A stretch of 64,000 nucleotides of DNA from Myxosarcina sp. GA_180221_E-2-1-MAG-40_15 (GCA_020692205.1 JAIMKV010000005.1:32920-96919), one strand, 5' to 3'. Numbered from the stretch's first letter, positions 7,473 through 16,743 are shown. Numbers and translations are program-made. The notes: generated from the sequence alone by a model not told the origin.

Positions 7473-10058
7473 TTGACTCTTGCTTTCCCCAACCCCATTG
7501 ATTCAACGATCGCCAAACCAGCAAGATACCTGGGTAATGAGCTTGGTGCAGTTCACAAACCCTGGACAGCAGCAGAGGTGCGTTGGGTACTGACTTATCC
7601 CGAAGTTTATGAGGTAGGGGCATCTAACCTGGGTCATATTATTCTCTACAATATTATCAATGCTCAACCGCAACAGCTATGCGATCGCACTTATCTGCCT
7701 GCGCCAGATCTATCAGCCAAGCTGCGATCAACTAATACACCCTTATTTGCTTTAGAGTCCAAACGCCCGTTATTGGACTTTGATATCTTAGGCTTTAGTC
7801 TCAGCTATGAACTTGGCGCGACCAACATTTTGGAAATGCTTAGTTTAGCAAAGATTCCTCTTACCTGGAAAGAAAGAGATGCAGGTGCTTATCCACTGAT
7901 TTTTGCGGGAGGACAAACCGCTACTTCCAACCCCGAACCCTATGCAGATTTCTTTGACTTTATTGCTTTAGGGGATGGTGAGGAATTATTGCCAGAAATA
8001 GGCTTAATTATTCGCGAAGGAAAAGCAGCAAAACTAAGTAAAGCGGAGCTATTGCTAGATTTAGCCCAAGTTCCTGGGGTATACGTACCAAGATTTTACG
8101 AAATGGCGGCAGATGGTTCAGTCCATCCGCTTACTGCCGATGTCCCCAAACGGATCTTACGTCGAGTTGCTACCCCGATACCTGCCTATTCTATTGGTCT
8201 AGTGCCTTTTATCGAAACCGTACACGATCGTCTTACTGTAGAAATAAGACGGGGTTGTACTCGTGGCTGTCGTTTTTGCCAGCCAGGAATGTTAACTCGC
8301 CCCGCCACGGATGTCGAACCAGAAAAAGTCGTAGACGCGATCGAAAAGGGAATGCGGGCGACTGGCTATAATGAGTTTTCGTTACTCTCCCTCAGTTGTT
8401 CTGATTACTTAGCTTTACCTGCGGTAGGAATGGAGATTAAAAACCGTTTGCAGGAGGAAAATATATCTCTTTCTCTTCCCAGTCAACGAGTAGATCGCTT
8501 TGATGACAACATTGCCGATATTATTGGTGGGATCAGAAAGTCTGGGCTAACTTTTGCCCCCGAAGCTGGTACTCAGCGGATGCGGGATGTCGTTAATAAA
8601 GGGTTAACCAATGAAGAGTTACTGCGAGGAATCCAAACCGCCGTTACCCGTGGCTGGAGTAAGGTCAAGCTTTACTTTATGATTGGTTTACCAGGCGAAA
8701 CTGACGTTGATGTTGTTGGTATTGCCGATACGGTGCGCTGGTTACGTCGAGAATGTAGTCAGATTAGTAATAAACGCCTAAACTTTAATATCACGATTTC
8801 CAACTTTACGCCTAAACCTCATACTCCTTTTCAGTGGCACTCTGTCTCCACTAGCGAGTTTAGACGCAAACAAGATTTATTACGAGCCGAATTCCGCCGT
8901 ATTAAAGGAGTTAAAATCAACTACACCGATGTCCGTATTTCAGCGATGGAAGACTTTGTGGGACGAGGCGATCGCCGTCTGGCAGCAGTAGTCAAACGGG
9001 CTTGGGAATTGGGTGCAGGCATGGATGCCTGGTGGGAAAATATAGATAAAGCTTATGATGCTTGGTCACAGGCGATCGCGGAAGCAGATTTAACCTGGAA
9101 ATATCGTCAGGTAGAAAACGGCGAGTGGAATCTGTTTCTAAATCCCGACACAGCAACCTCAATCGCCGATGCTACGGGCGCACCTCTGCCTTGGGATCAT
9201 CTGAATACGGGTATTGATAAACAGTGGCTTAAAGAAGACTTGCAAAGAGCTTTAGATGCGGCTACTGTGCCTGACTGTGCTTTTGATGGCTGTTCCCATT
9301 GTGGTGTCTGTGGGACAGATTTTGGACATAATATTGTGGTTGAACCACCTAGCATTCCTAAGTTTGAGGGACATTTTAAACCCAATCAAAACAAAGAGCA
9401 AAAGATCAGAATGTGGTTTGGCAAAATAGCTGAAATGAGTTTAATTAGCCATTTAGATCTAGTACGTCTATTTGATCGCGCTATTCGCCGCGCTGCTTTA
9501 CCGATTTCCTTTACAGGAGGATATCACCCAGGGCCAAAGATTTCCATTGCCAATGCCTTATCTTTGGGGATTACCAGCAATGGGGAAATAGTCGATTTTG
9601 AATTGACTGAAGACATGGAGATAGCAGAATTTCGTAGCCGTTTAGCTGCCCAGTTACCAGAAAATATTCCGATTTACAAAGTTGAAGAAGTAGATTTAAA
9701 ATCTCTTAATGCCAGCCGTATAATGGAGCGAGCAGAATATGTAATTACCGTGCAAGCAGAGGAAGATAAAGAAACTTTATGGCAACAGTGGATTGAAGCG
9801 ATTAACAATAGTCCAGAAATTGCCTGGGAGAAATTTACCAAGTCGGGGAAAAAGCAGGTAGTTAATTTGCGCGATCGCCTCTTCTCTCTCTCTTTAGAAT
9901 CTGATAGCGATCTCACAGCAGTCATTCACTTTACTGGTAGCTGTCGCAATGATGGTACTAATTTATCTCCAGACAACTTAGTGTATATGTTAGAACAGGT
10001 GGCTAGGATTGAAGTGCAGTTGCTTAGTGTCCATCGTCAGCAATTGATTTTGAACTAA
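7473..10058 (+). CDS. TIGR03960-type radical SAM protein fused to DUF2344
   Basis: An 861-residue two-part protein. The N-terminal part carries a B12-binding-like region and then a radical SAM core with the cluster-binding motif CTRGCRFC (Cys-x3-Cys-x2-Cys, near residue 265), plus GLPGETD typical of the SAM barrel. A Cys-rich stretch near residue 605 (CAFDGCSHCGVCG) could hold another metal centre. The last 230 residues (from KIRMWFGKIAEMSLISHLD) are DUF2344. This fusion is widespread in bacteria; the substrate is unresolved, with tRNA or ribosome-related modification suspected for the family. The start is TTG, supported by AGGAG ten bases upstream. A small hairpin at 10057-10071 may terminate it. 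Confidence 0.9.
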   Translation: MTLAFPNPIDSTIAKPARYLGNELGAVHKPWTAAEVRWVLTYPEVYEVGASNLGHIILYNIINAQPQQLCDRTYLPAPDLSAKLRSTNTPLFALESKRPLLDFDILGFSLSYELGATNILEMLSLAKIPLTWKERDAGAYPLIFAGGQTATSNPEPYADFFDFIALGDGEELLPEIGLIIREGKAAKLSKAELLLDLAQVPGVYVPRFYEMAADGSVHPLTADVPKRILRRVATPIPAYSIGLVPFIETVHDRLTVEIRRGCTRGCRFCQPGMLTRPATDVEPEKVVDAIEKGMRATGYNEFSLLSLSCSDYLALPAVGMEIKNRLQEENISLSLPSQRVDRFDDNIADIIGGIRKSGLTFAPEAGTQRMRDVVNKGLTNEELLRGIQTAVTRGWSKVKLYFMIGLPGETDVDVVGIADTVRWLRRECSQISNKRLNFNITISNFTPKPHTPFQWHSVSTSEFRRKQDLLRAEFRRIKGVKINYTDVRISAMEDFVGRGDRRLAAVVKRAWELGAGMDAWWENIDKAYDAWSQAIAEADLTWKYRQVENGEWNLFLNPDTATSIADATGAPLPWDHLNTGIDKQWLKEDLQRALDAATVPDCAFDGCSHCGVCGTDFGHNIVVEPPSIPKFEGHFKPNQNKEQKIRMWFGKIAEMSLISHLDLVRLFDRAIRRAALPISFTGGYHPGPKISIANALSLGITSNGEIVDFELTEDMEIAEFRSRLAAQLPENIPIYKVEEVDLKSLNASRIMERAEYVITVQAEEDKETLWQQWIEAINNSPEIAWEKFTKSGKKQVVNLRDRLFSLSLESDSDLTAVIHFTGSCRNDGTNLSPDNLVYMLEQVARIEVQLLSVHRQQLILN

Positions 10059-10117
10059 GAATAATATTCTTTTAAATAAAAGATTAATATATTGTAAAAA
10101 AAATATTATAGAGAAAA

Positions 10118-11467
10118 TTGGAAAATTACGATCTCGGTTTTATTAGTGACACAGATTTTTTTAATCACGTCAAAGATACCGTTATTAAGTATCGTTTTCA
10201 GATAGACTTGAAGAAATTTAAAAAAAACTTAGTCGATCCCATTAAATTGACTTTTGATTCTAAAGTTTATAACAAACAAATTAACGATGTTATTGAAAAT
10301 GAAATAATTAGACAAATGGATAAATCCAACACTAATCACATTGGATATTTCCATCAAAATATTTTTAATTATATTGGAGAAGGCTGGAGCGTTCCCAGAT
10401 TGGGTTATGATGTCGTAAATTTGGACAAGAATTATTTTGTAGAGATGAAAAATAAGCACAACACAATGAATTCATCTTCATCTCAAAAAACATATATGAG
10501 AATGCAGAATACTTTGCTGAATAATTCTAATGCTACTTGTATGCTGCTTGAGATTATTGCTAAAAACAGCCAAAATATAGTAGATTTTTCTAATTACAAA
10601 GAAATTGATTTTGTATCAGGAGGATTTCCTTGTCAGGCATTTTCTTATGCTGGACATAAATTAGGGTTTGAAGATACTAGGGGAACACTGTTTTTTGAAT
10701 TTGCTAGAGCAATTACAGAGATAAAACCACAAGTATTCTTAGGTGAAAATGTTAGAGGTTTGTTAAACCATGATCAAGGAAAAACAATTAAGGTAATTAA
10801 ATCGGTAGTAAAAGAATTAGGTTATACATTAATTGAACCTAGAGTTCTAAAGGCTATTTTCTATCGAGTTCCTCAGAAAAGAGAAAGATTATTTCTGGTT
10901 GGTATTAGAAATGATTTAATCCAGTATGCTAATTTTACCTGGCCAGAACCTTATTTTCGAATAATGACTGTTGCAGATGCTTTAAAGAAAGGAGAACTAT
11001 ACGCAACCGATTGTCCTCATTCTCAAGGCAAATCTTATCCTACAAGAAAAAGAGAAATTTTTTCTATGGTACCTCCAGGTGGATGTTGGGTCGATTTGCC
11101 CGACGATATTCAACGCGAATATATGCAAAGAAGCTATTTTCTTGGAGGAGGAAAAACTGGTATGGCAAGAAGATTATCATGGGATGCACCTAGCTTAACT
11201 CTTACCTGCTCTCCTGCTCAAAAACAAACGGAAAGATGCCATCCAGATGAAACTAGACCTTTATCAATTAGAGAATATGCCAGAATTCAAACATTTCCAG
11301 ATGAATGGAAATTTATAGGTTCAGTCAGTAGTCAGTATAAACAAATTGGTAATGCCGTCCCTGTTAATTTAGCTGTTGCTATTGGAAGAAAGGTTGTTGC
11401 ATTACTCAATAGCATTGTGCTTAATTTAGAGGAAACTAAACAAAAGCATACTAATTCTAATTTTTAA
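10118..11467 (+). CDS. Chimeric Eco47II-like endonuclease / C5-cytosine methyltransferase remnant
   Basis: One 449-codon frame joins two unrelated halves. Residues 1 to about 150 resemble Eco47II/Sau96I-type restriction endonucleases (GGNCC-specific family), including NDVIENEI, GYFHQNI and a PD-(D/E)xK-like core with D98 and EMK at 109-111 followed by NKHNTMNSS. From about residue 156 it is a C5-cytosine methyltransferase from motif IV (GGFPCQAFS, PCQ 171-173) through motif VI (ENV 210-212), VIII (QKRER 253-257), IX (RPLSIREYARIQTFPD) and X (QIGNAVP 409-415). Motifs I-III, which bind S-adenosylmethionine, are absent, as is the C-terminal part of the nuclease. The likely origin is an in-frame deletion across adjacent R and M genes. 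Start is TTG at 10118. Probably not a working methyltransferase; it may be better called a pseudogene. Confidence 0.8.
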   Translation: MENYDLGFISDTDFFNHVKDTVIKYRFQIDLKKFKKNLVDPIKLTFDSKVYNKQINDVIENEIIRQMDKSNTNHIGYFHQNIFNYIGEGWSVPRLGYDVVNLDKNYFVEMKNKHNTMNSSSSQKTYMRMQNTLLNNSNATCMLLEIIAKNSQNIVDFSNYKEIDFVSGGFPCQAFSYAGHKLGFEDTRGTLFFEFARAITEIKPQVFLGENVRGLLNHDQGKTIKVIKSVVKELGYTLIEPRVLKAIFYRVPQKRERLFLVGIRNDLIQYANFTWPEPYFRIMTVADALKKGELYATDCPHSQGKSYPTRKREIFSMVPPGGCWVDLPDDIQREYMQRSYFLGGGKTGMARRLSWDAPSLTLTCSPAQKQTERCHPDETRPLSIREYARIQTFPDEWKFIGSVSSQYKQIGNAVPVNLAVAIGRKVVALLNSIVLNLEETKQKHTNSNF

Positions 11468-11538
11468 GCTCACCATGTACCAATCTAGTCTGGAAAAAAG
11501 GCGATCGCATCTAAAATATAATAAGTACCAAGTTAAAT

Positions 11539-11943
11539 TTAGCTTTCACTTCTCCAATTAATTACAACTAAATCTTTAACTCGTTGAAAATGTTTGATGT
11601 TGTTGGTAACAACTACTAAGTCGTGCTGTAATCCAATTGCTGCAATCATCGTGTCGCAATCGCCAATAGACTCACCTTTTTTGATTAAATAATCTTTAAT
11701 TTCTGCTGCTATTAATGCAGACTCCGAATCAAAAACTAGTTCTTGTGCCTGGTTAAAAAGTAATCGTACTTGATCTCCATATTTTTGATGAGCTTGAGGA
11801 TTTTTTAGCAATCCGTAGAATAGCTCATACTTAGTAATGCTGCTGATTGCTACTTGACTGTGATGATGTTTTTTAAGATTTGCCAGAATGCCTTTATTTC
11901 CTCGCAAATAATCAGAAACAGTATTTGTATCTAACAGATACAT
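11539..11943 (-). CDS. vapC: VapC-like PIN-domain toxin
   Basis: PIN-domain ribonuclease of 134 residues; VapC toxins cleave tRNA or rRNA when released from their antitoxin. The acidic active-site residues are visible: Asp in MYLLDTNTVSDYLRG at the N terminus, Glu in TKYELFYGL, and GDCDTMIAA late in the protein. ATG at 11943 overlaps the antitoxin stop by one base (TGATG), indicating translational coupling; a GTG at 11946 is also possible. It lies convergent to the restriction-modification chimera. Confidence 0.9.
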   Translation of the reverse strand: MYLLDTNTVSDYLRGNKGILANLKKHHHSQVAISSITKYELFYGLLKNPQAHQKYGDQVRLLFNQAQELVFDSESALIAAEIKDYLIKKGESIGDCDTMIAAIGLQHDLVVVTNNIKHFQRVKDLVVINWRSES

Positions 11944-12179
11944 CACAATGATAAATCTCTGCCAAATCCTGTAAATTGTTCTCTTTCTATAGGTATATCA
12001 GCACCTTGCCAATCTAAAATTTCTTTTGACCAGTTTCCTTCAATTTCAACTTGATTTAAACGCTGTTCGATCGCTTTAACGATAAAAGCATTTCTACTAT
12101 TATCTTGGCAGTTATTAGAGTGTATATGTTTGTCTAGTCTCTTAGCTATGTCGTCAGGAATGTGAATAGAAGTGTTCAT
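11943..12179 (-). CDS. vapB: VapB-like antitoxin
   Basis: Small 78-residue antitoxin partner of the PIN toxin. The N-terminal segment MNTSIHIPDDIAKRLDKHI fits a ribbon-helix-helix DNA-binding fold, and the acidic, tryptophan-containing tail (EGNWSKEILDWQGADIP) is the sort of flexible region that wraps VapC. Start chosen at the ATG 12179, which opens the conserved strand; the frame continues upstream to 12206 with an unlikely sequence. First gene of the operon, one base overlap with vapC; autorepression by the complex is expected from the family. Confidence 0.85.
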   Translation of the reverse strand: MNTSIHIPDDIAKRLDKHIHSNNCQDNSRNAFIVKAIEQRLNQVEIEGNWSKEILDWQGADIPIEREQFTGFGRDLSL

Positions 12180-12358
12180 GATTATTTCACTTTTACAACA
12201 TACCATACTAATATACCATGAAAAAAACTAGAGGCGATCGCTATCTATACCGATTAAGAATTCGTAACGTAGCGGGCAAGCAGATAAATCATTTATGCTA
12301 ATCTGCCTGTTGACTTTGCTAACATTCAAAACTAGGTTTCCAGGTTAGAAATCAAACC

Positions 12359-13492
12359 ATGCCCGACTTTAATCTCAATCGGCTACAAAAATTGATCTTG
12401 ATCGCATTAACCATAGCTTTTTTGTTTGTGTTGGTGTTTACTAAAAATCCTTCAGTAAAAGCTGAGGATACTCAATCATCTTGCACAGATAACCAACTAT
12501 CCTGGCTGCATACAGATGGCAGATGGTTTAAAGACGAAAGAGATAATCTAGTTACCTTGAGAGGAATCAGCTTCTGTGGGTTTAATAATCAGTGGGGAGA
12601 AAAGATGTTGCCAAATTTCCCCGAAAAAATTGCTAAAGTAACCAACGGAACTAATGGTTGGTATCCTAATGTACTGCGTTTACCAATCAAGGATTATCAT
12701 TTAGAGACTTTTAGTTTAGAGCAAGTTTATCAAACTCTCAAAGCTGGGGTAGATGAATGTGTCGAACAGAAAGTTTATTGCATTGTTGATTGGCACGCAG
12801 TAGACGGCGAGGAGGGTACAGACTGGCGATCGCCACAAACACAGCAAAGAACCAAAGACTTTTGGCGTTATATGGCACCTCGCTTTCGCGACTATCCTAA
12901 CGTTATGTTTGAGCTTTATAATGAGCCTGGTTATCCCAAACTGGTAACTGCACAAAATTGGCAAAATTGGCGCAATGTGGCGCAAGAGTGGGTAGATTTA
13001 ATCAGAGAACAAGCCCCAGACAACATTATTCTGATTGCTTCGCCTCTATGGGCGCAAATTATCCAATTTGCGCCTGAATATCCTTTTGAGGGCAACAATC
13101 TCGCTTATGTCAATCACACTTATGGGGGAATGGAAAAAAGTTGGCCCAAAGAACTAGGTTTAGAATATGACTGGGAGCAAGTATTTGGTAAAGCAGCCGA
13201 TCGCGTTCCCATGTTTATGACCGAATTTGGGTGGCAAGCGGATTCTGAGTGGGAATTTGGCAAGGCGACAACGGCGGAATTTGGTCAACCAATGCAAGAA
13301 TTTTTAAATAAACGACCGAATATCAACTGGACAATTTGGACTTACGATCACTATTGTTCTCCCAGGCTGGCAGATGAAAACGATCAGGTATTAGAAGGCG
13401 AGAACATGGGGCTTTTTGTTCGTGACTGGCTTAAAGAAGAGTGGGCAAAGAATACTAATCCAGTGCGATCGACCTGTGACAATTGTGAATAG
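12359..13492 (+). CDS. Secreted glycoside hydrolase family 5 (cellulase-like)
   Basis: A 377-residue exported glycosidase. A hydrophobic segment at residues 11-28 followed by VKA is a signal peptide or anchor. The GH5 TIM barrel is recognisable from LRGISFCGFNNQWG (near 68), VLRLPI, DWHAVDG (144-150), the acid/base in ELYNEPG (Glu189), and the nucleophile in MTEFGW (Glu289). GH5 enzymes cleave beta-1,4 glucans or mannans; the substrate is not determined by these motifs. No carbohydrate-binding module is attached. ATG at 12359. It stands alone between vapBC and a methyltransferase, and may act on self-made sheath polysaccharide together with the GH10 at 28.5 kb. Confidence 0.88.
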   Translation: MPDFNLNRLQKLILIALTIAFLFVLVFTKNPSVKAEDTQSSCTDNQLSWLHTDGRWFKDERDNLVTLRGISFCGFNNQWGEKMLPNFPEKIAKVTNGTNGWYPNVLRLPIKDYHLETFSLEQVYQTLKAGVDECVEQKVYCIVDWHAVDGEEGTDWRSPQTQQRTKDFWRYMAPRFRDYPNVMFELYNEPGYPKLVTAQNWQNWRNVAQEWVDLIREQAPDNIILIASPLWAQIIQFAPEYPFEGNNLAYVNHTYGGMEKSWPKELGLEYDWEQVFGKAADRVPMFMTEFGWQADSEWEFGKATTAEFGQPMQEFLNKRPNINWTIWTYDHYCSPRLADENDQVLEGENMGLFVRDWLKEEWAKNTNPVRSTCDNCE

Positions 13493-13512
13493 CGGGTTCT
13501 CTAGACTTTGAT

Positions 13513-14130
13513 TTAAACTGTTTTAATTGCCACACCTTTATACATATAACCTATAAATTTAGGCGTTTTTTCGGCATAAAATTCTGACAAACTTACCTGA
13601 CTAAATTGTTGTTCGATAATTTGCCGAATATTACGATTTAAATGGCAGCCATCAGCAATTATTTTTTGTAGTGGAGTTAATCGATTTTGCCAGGTTTGAA
13701 TATTAGGTTCATTACTTAAACCATGTTCGATGAAAAAGAATTTTCCACTTGGTTTTAATACTCGATAAATTTCTTTAACGGCTTGTTCGACTTTCTCAAT
13801 ACTGCACAATGTCCAAGTACTCACAACGCTATCAAACGTGTTGTTTGCCATTGGTAGATTTTCTCCACTTAAAATTCGATGATCTACAGTTATGGAAGAT
13901 TTTTTAATCCGCTTTTGAGCGAGTTGATGAACTCCTGGATTATTATCAACGGTGACAATTTTATGAATTTCTTCGGGATAGTAGGAAAGATTTAAACCCG
14001 TACCAAAGCCAATTTCTAAAACTTCTCCTTTTACTTCTGCTAAAACTTCTTGACGATATTTACTAATAGTAGAATCTGATAGCGACCAATCGAGAAGATA
14101 AGGAAAAATTTTTTCTGAATAAAATTTCAT
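13513..14130 (-). CDS. Class I SAM-dependent methyltransferase
   Basis: A 205-residue methyltransferase. Motif I VLEIGFGTGLNLSYYP (about residues 36-51) binds S-adenosylmethionine; VDNNPG is the acidic loop, and the post-I region DSVVSTWTLCSI and a VLKPSGKFFFIEHG strand complete the Methyltransf_11 core. The C terminus (LSEFYAEKTPKFIGYMYKGVA) is typical of small Met-10/UbiE-like enzymes of unknown substrate. Convergent with the GH5 gene, 20 bases from its end. Confidence 0.85.
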   Translation of the reverse strand: MKFYSEKIFPYLLDWSLSDSTISKYRQEVLAEVKGEVLEIGFGTGLNLSYYPEEIHKIVTVDNNPGVHQLAQKRIKKSSITVDHRILSGENLPMANNTFDSVVSTWTLCSIEKVEQAVKEIYRVLKPSGKFFFIEHGLSNEPNIQTWQNRLTPLQKIIADGCHLNRNIRQIIEQQFSQVSLSEFYAEKTPKFIGYMYKGVAIKTV

Positions 14131-14198
14131 ATATTTCTTCTAAAGTTTATCTTAACAATAATTTTACTGCGCTTTTGGGTTGGGTAGAAGACTAAAAA

Positions 14199-14219
14199 AG
14201 CTAATAGCTAATAGCTAAA
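14199..14219. repeat. Three tandem heptamers AGCTAAT/A
   Basis: Three head-to-tail copies of AGCTAAW immediately after the ABC ATPase gene. Short tandem heptamers of this kind are frequent between cyanobacterial genes; no function is assigned. Confidence 0.6.
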
Positions 14220-14221
14220 AA

Positions 14222-16069
14222 CTATTCAATTGAAAATTCCCCTGTAGGAATAGAATTAATTAACTTACGAGTATATTCAGTTTTTGGATTGCGATAGATT
14301 TCTTCTGAAGTATCGATCTCTTCGATTCTGCCCTTGTTCATCACGATAATGCGATCGCTCATAAATTTAACCACACTGAGATCGTGGGAGATAAAGATAT
14401 AGGTTAATCCCATATCTGCCTGTAATTTTTTAAGTAGGTTTAATACTTGTGCCTGTACTGAAACATCTAAGGCGGAAACGGATTCATCACAAATAATAAA
14501 CTGTGGTTCTAAAGCTAAAGCCCTAGCAATACATACCCGTTGTCTTTGTCCCCCAGAAAACTCGTGGGGATAACGATTAATCATGCTGGGGTTTAAACCA
14601 ACTCGTTCTAAAAGTTCCGCTACTTTCTTTTGGCGATCGCACTTGATCTTATGCACGACTAAAGGTTCGGCGATCGCTTTGCCAATATTGATGCGAGGAT
14701 TAAGCGAATTATAGGGATTTTGGAAGACAATCTGCATTTGTCGGCGTAGCGATCTCAGCTTTTGGCTTCTGAGCGATAAATTAGTAATATTGTCTCCGTC
14801 AAACACCACATCCCCTTGCAGCGGTTGAATCAAACGTAGCAAGGTTCTGGCTAAAGTAGATTTCCCACAGCCAGATTCCCCGACTAACCCTAAAGTTTCT
14901 CCTGGATAAACTTCAAAAGAAACGTCGTTTACCGCCATCAGATATTTTTTAGTTTTGCCAAATACTCCCTTCATCGGGAAGCCAACCCGTAGCTGCTTGA
15001 CAGACATCAAAGGATCTTGATTCAATAGTTGTTCTAATCTGGCTTTTTGTTCAGCTTCAGTAACAACTTGATTCAGCTTACGATTTAGATCTGTTTGCTT
15101 CTCAATAATCTTAATTTCTCCTTCTGGGGTGGTAGATACATCCATAAAATCCACTACTGTAGGTAAAGTTTGCAGCCGACGATCTAAAAGAGGGCGGCAA
15201 GCAAGTAAGCCTTTAGTGTAGGGATGCTGGGGATATTTAAACACAGACTTAATCTCGCCGATCTCTACTACCTTGCCGAGATACATTACCGCTACTGAAT
15301 CAACTAGTTCAGCGATTACGCCCAGATCGTGGGTAATAAAAATTAAAGCCATGCCTCGTTCTTGGCAAAGATTACGCAACAAATCTAAGATAGCCGCCTG
15401 AACCGTAACATCTAAGGCGGTTGTAGGTTCATCGGCAATCAAAACGGCAGGATTACAGGAAATCGCCATGGCAATTGTTACCCGTTGTAATTGTCCTCCA
15501 GATAGTTCATGAGGATAGCGTTTGAGTATTTCTTGCTTATGCCGATTAATCTGGTTTGATAATTCGCGATCGCTAGATCCAGGATGTTCTAGACTACACT
15601 GCTGTTTTAACTTGTCATCACTGGGTAAAAGCTGAACTTCTTGTAACAGGGCGATCGCTTTTCTTCTCGCTTCAGCAGCAGACACCTTTTGATGTAATAA
15701 AATAGCCTCTGTAAGTTGAAACCCAATGTCATAAACAGGATTTAAGGCACTCATTGGTTCCTGAAAAATCATGGCGATTTCTCCGCCACGATAGCTTCTA
15801 CGTTCGGCTTCGTTTACCTGCAACAAATCGACTGTCGATCTGCCTTCGGGGGTAAAATAAATCTCGCCTTTGGTAATGCGCCCAGGAGTAGGAACTAAAC
15901 CCATGATTGCTAAAGACGTAACCGACTTACCAGAACCCGACTCGCCAACAATGCCTAACTTTTCTCCTTTCCTAAGTTGAAAGTTGAGATCCTCAACGGC
16001 AACAATAGGTTTACTTTCGGTAGCAAATTGGACTTGTAAATGGCGAACATCAAGAACTGGTTCAGTCAT
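14222..16069 (-). CDS. Double-ATPase peptide/nickel-type ABC transporter protein
   Basis: A 615-residue fusion of two ABC ATPases of the Dpp/Opp class (DppD-like then DppF-like, as in GsiA or YejF). First domain: Walker A GESGSGKS at 42-49, signature LSGGQLQRV, Walker B VLIADEPTTALDV. Second domain from about residue 355: GESGCGKST, FSGGQRQRVCIARAL, FIICDESVSALDV. Each domain ends with the oligopeptide-transporter C-terminal extension (YPQHPYTKGLL and YRNPKTEYTRKLI). It energises uptake of peptides or similar solutes; permease and binding-protein genes are not in this window, as is usual for dispersed cyanobacterial Opp systems. Confidence 0.93.
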   Translation of the reverse strand: MTEPVLDVRHLQVQFATESKPIVAVEDLNFQLRKGEKLGIVGESGSGKSVTSLAIMGLVPTPGRITKGEIYFTPEGRSTVDLLQVNEAERRSYRGGEIAMIFQEPMSALNPVYDIGFQLTEAILLHQKVSAAEARRKAIALLQEVQLLPSDDKLKQQCSLEHPGSSDRELSNQINRHKQEILKRYPHELSGGQLQRVTIAMAISCNPAVLIADEPTTALDVTVQAAILDLLRNLCQERGMALIFITHDLGVIAELVDSVAVMYLGKVVEIGEIKSVFKYPQHPYTKGLLACRPLLDRRLQTLPTVVDFMDVSTTPEGEIKIIEKQTDLNRKLNQVVTEAEQKARLEQLLNQDPLMSVKQLRVGFPMKGVFGKTKKYLMAVNDVSFEVYPGETLGLVGESGCGKSTLARTLLRLIQPLQGDVVFDGDNITNLSLRSQKLRSLRRQMQIVFQNPYNSLNPRINIGKAIAEPLVVHKIKCDRQKKVAELLERVGLNPSMINRYPHEFSGGQRQRVCIARALALEPQFIICDESVSALDVSVQAQVLNLLKKLQADMGLTYIFISHDLSVVKFMSDRIIVMNKGRIEEIDTSEEIYRNPKTEYTRKLINSIPTGEFSIE

Positions 16070-16298
16070 AGTTTGCAGGATGAGGAATATCGATTTTTTG
16101 TCCCTTTAGGGAAATTTTTAGTCAAAGGTTAACAGAATTTTAACTGATGAATCGTTTAGTTGAATCTTATTAGCAAATTACCAAACCACTAAAATATTTT
16201 TGTAACAACTGTTTCAGCTGTGTTGTATTTCAGCCTCTGTTTTTTGTTTTGAATGTGATCGTTAAATTAATCGCGCATCCTACCATTGATCGGTTATT

Positions 16299-16330
16299 CG
16301 GTTTTTACTCATAATTAATGAGTAAAACCG
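16299..16330. other. Hairpin in the psb35 upstream region
   Basis: CGGTTTTTACTCAT (16299-16312) pairs with ATGAGTAAAACCG (16318-16330) across a five-base loop, with a single bulged T. It is followed on the plus strand by TAATTTTG, a poor T tract. It may end an unseen short transcript or insulate the divergent promoters. Confidence 0.5.
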
Positions 16331-16364
16331 TAATTTTGAGCTGTTGTAAATAAAACAAGTTATT

Positions 16365-16382
16365 GTTACATTTATTCACATA
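16365..16382 (+). promoter_or_regulatory. HLR1-like site (RpaB) upstream of psb35
   Basis: GTTACATT-TA-TTCACATA matches the cyanobacterial HLR1 consensus (two (G/T)TTACA(A/T)(A/T) octamers two bases apart) with a single mismatch in the second copy. RpaB binding there would tie psb35 to light and redox stress. The site ends 37 bases before the chosen ATG. Confidence 0.55.
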
Positions 16383-16419
16383 ACAACAATAAATAACTTA
16401 ACAAAGTGGAGTGTCAACT

Positions 16420-16653
16420 ATGACTACCTTATTAATTGCAGTATGCTTAATTGGCTGGATGGCAGCAGCAGTGATTGGAACTCAAGCTTATTTTCGTGGG
16501 GAACAATCTAAGCCAATCCATGAACGTAACCTTAAATCCGAATCATTTGAATTACTAGCTAAAACATTTACAGGAAGAGATACAGATCATGGCGATCGCA
16601 TTCCTGCTTTTGCTTTAGATACTTACGCTAGCAATAATCTGACTCAAAAATAG
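16420..16653 (+). CDS. psb35: Psb35-like single-span photosystem II assembly protein
   Basis: A 77-residue protein with one N-terminal membrane span (about residues 3-22, LLIAVCLIGWMAAAVIG) followed by a conserved soluble stretch TQAYFRGEQSKPIHERN and SESFELLAKTFTGRDTDHGDRIP. This resembles the cyanobacterial Psb35 protein (Ssl2148 in Synechocystis), reported to stabilise the CP47 module with its Hlips; the match is from memory. GGAG eight bases upstream supports the ATG at 16420 over the GTG at 16411. An HLR1-like element lies in its promoter region and a PSII S4 gene follows. Confidence 0.62.
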   Translation: MTTLLIAVCLIGWMAAAVIGTQAYFRGEQSKPIHERNLKSESFELLAKTFTGRDTDHGDRIPAFALDTYASNNLTQK

Positions 16654-16743
16654 ATCCCTGGCTTCTCTTGCCGCATAATCTTGAACTCAAGGATTGGTGT
16701 ATTTCGGTACAATAATCTGTAAATAAAGACGAATCAGAACTAA

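Larger units (their letters stand above)
16070..16419. other. Divergent intergenic region upstream of psb35
   Basis: 350 bases between the divergent ABC ATPase and psb35 genes. It holds a hairpin at 16299-16330 and an HLR1-like direct repeat at 16365-16382; both are listed separately. The rest is AT-rich with no open frame of note. Confidence 0.6.
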
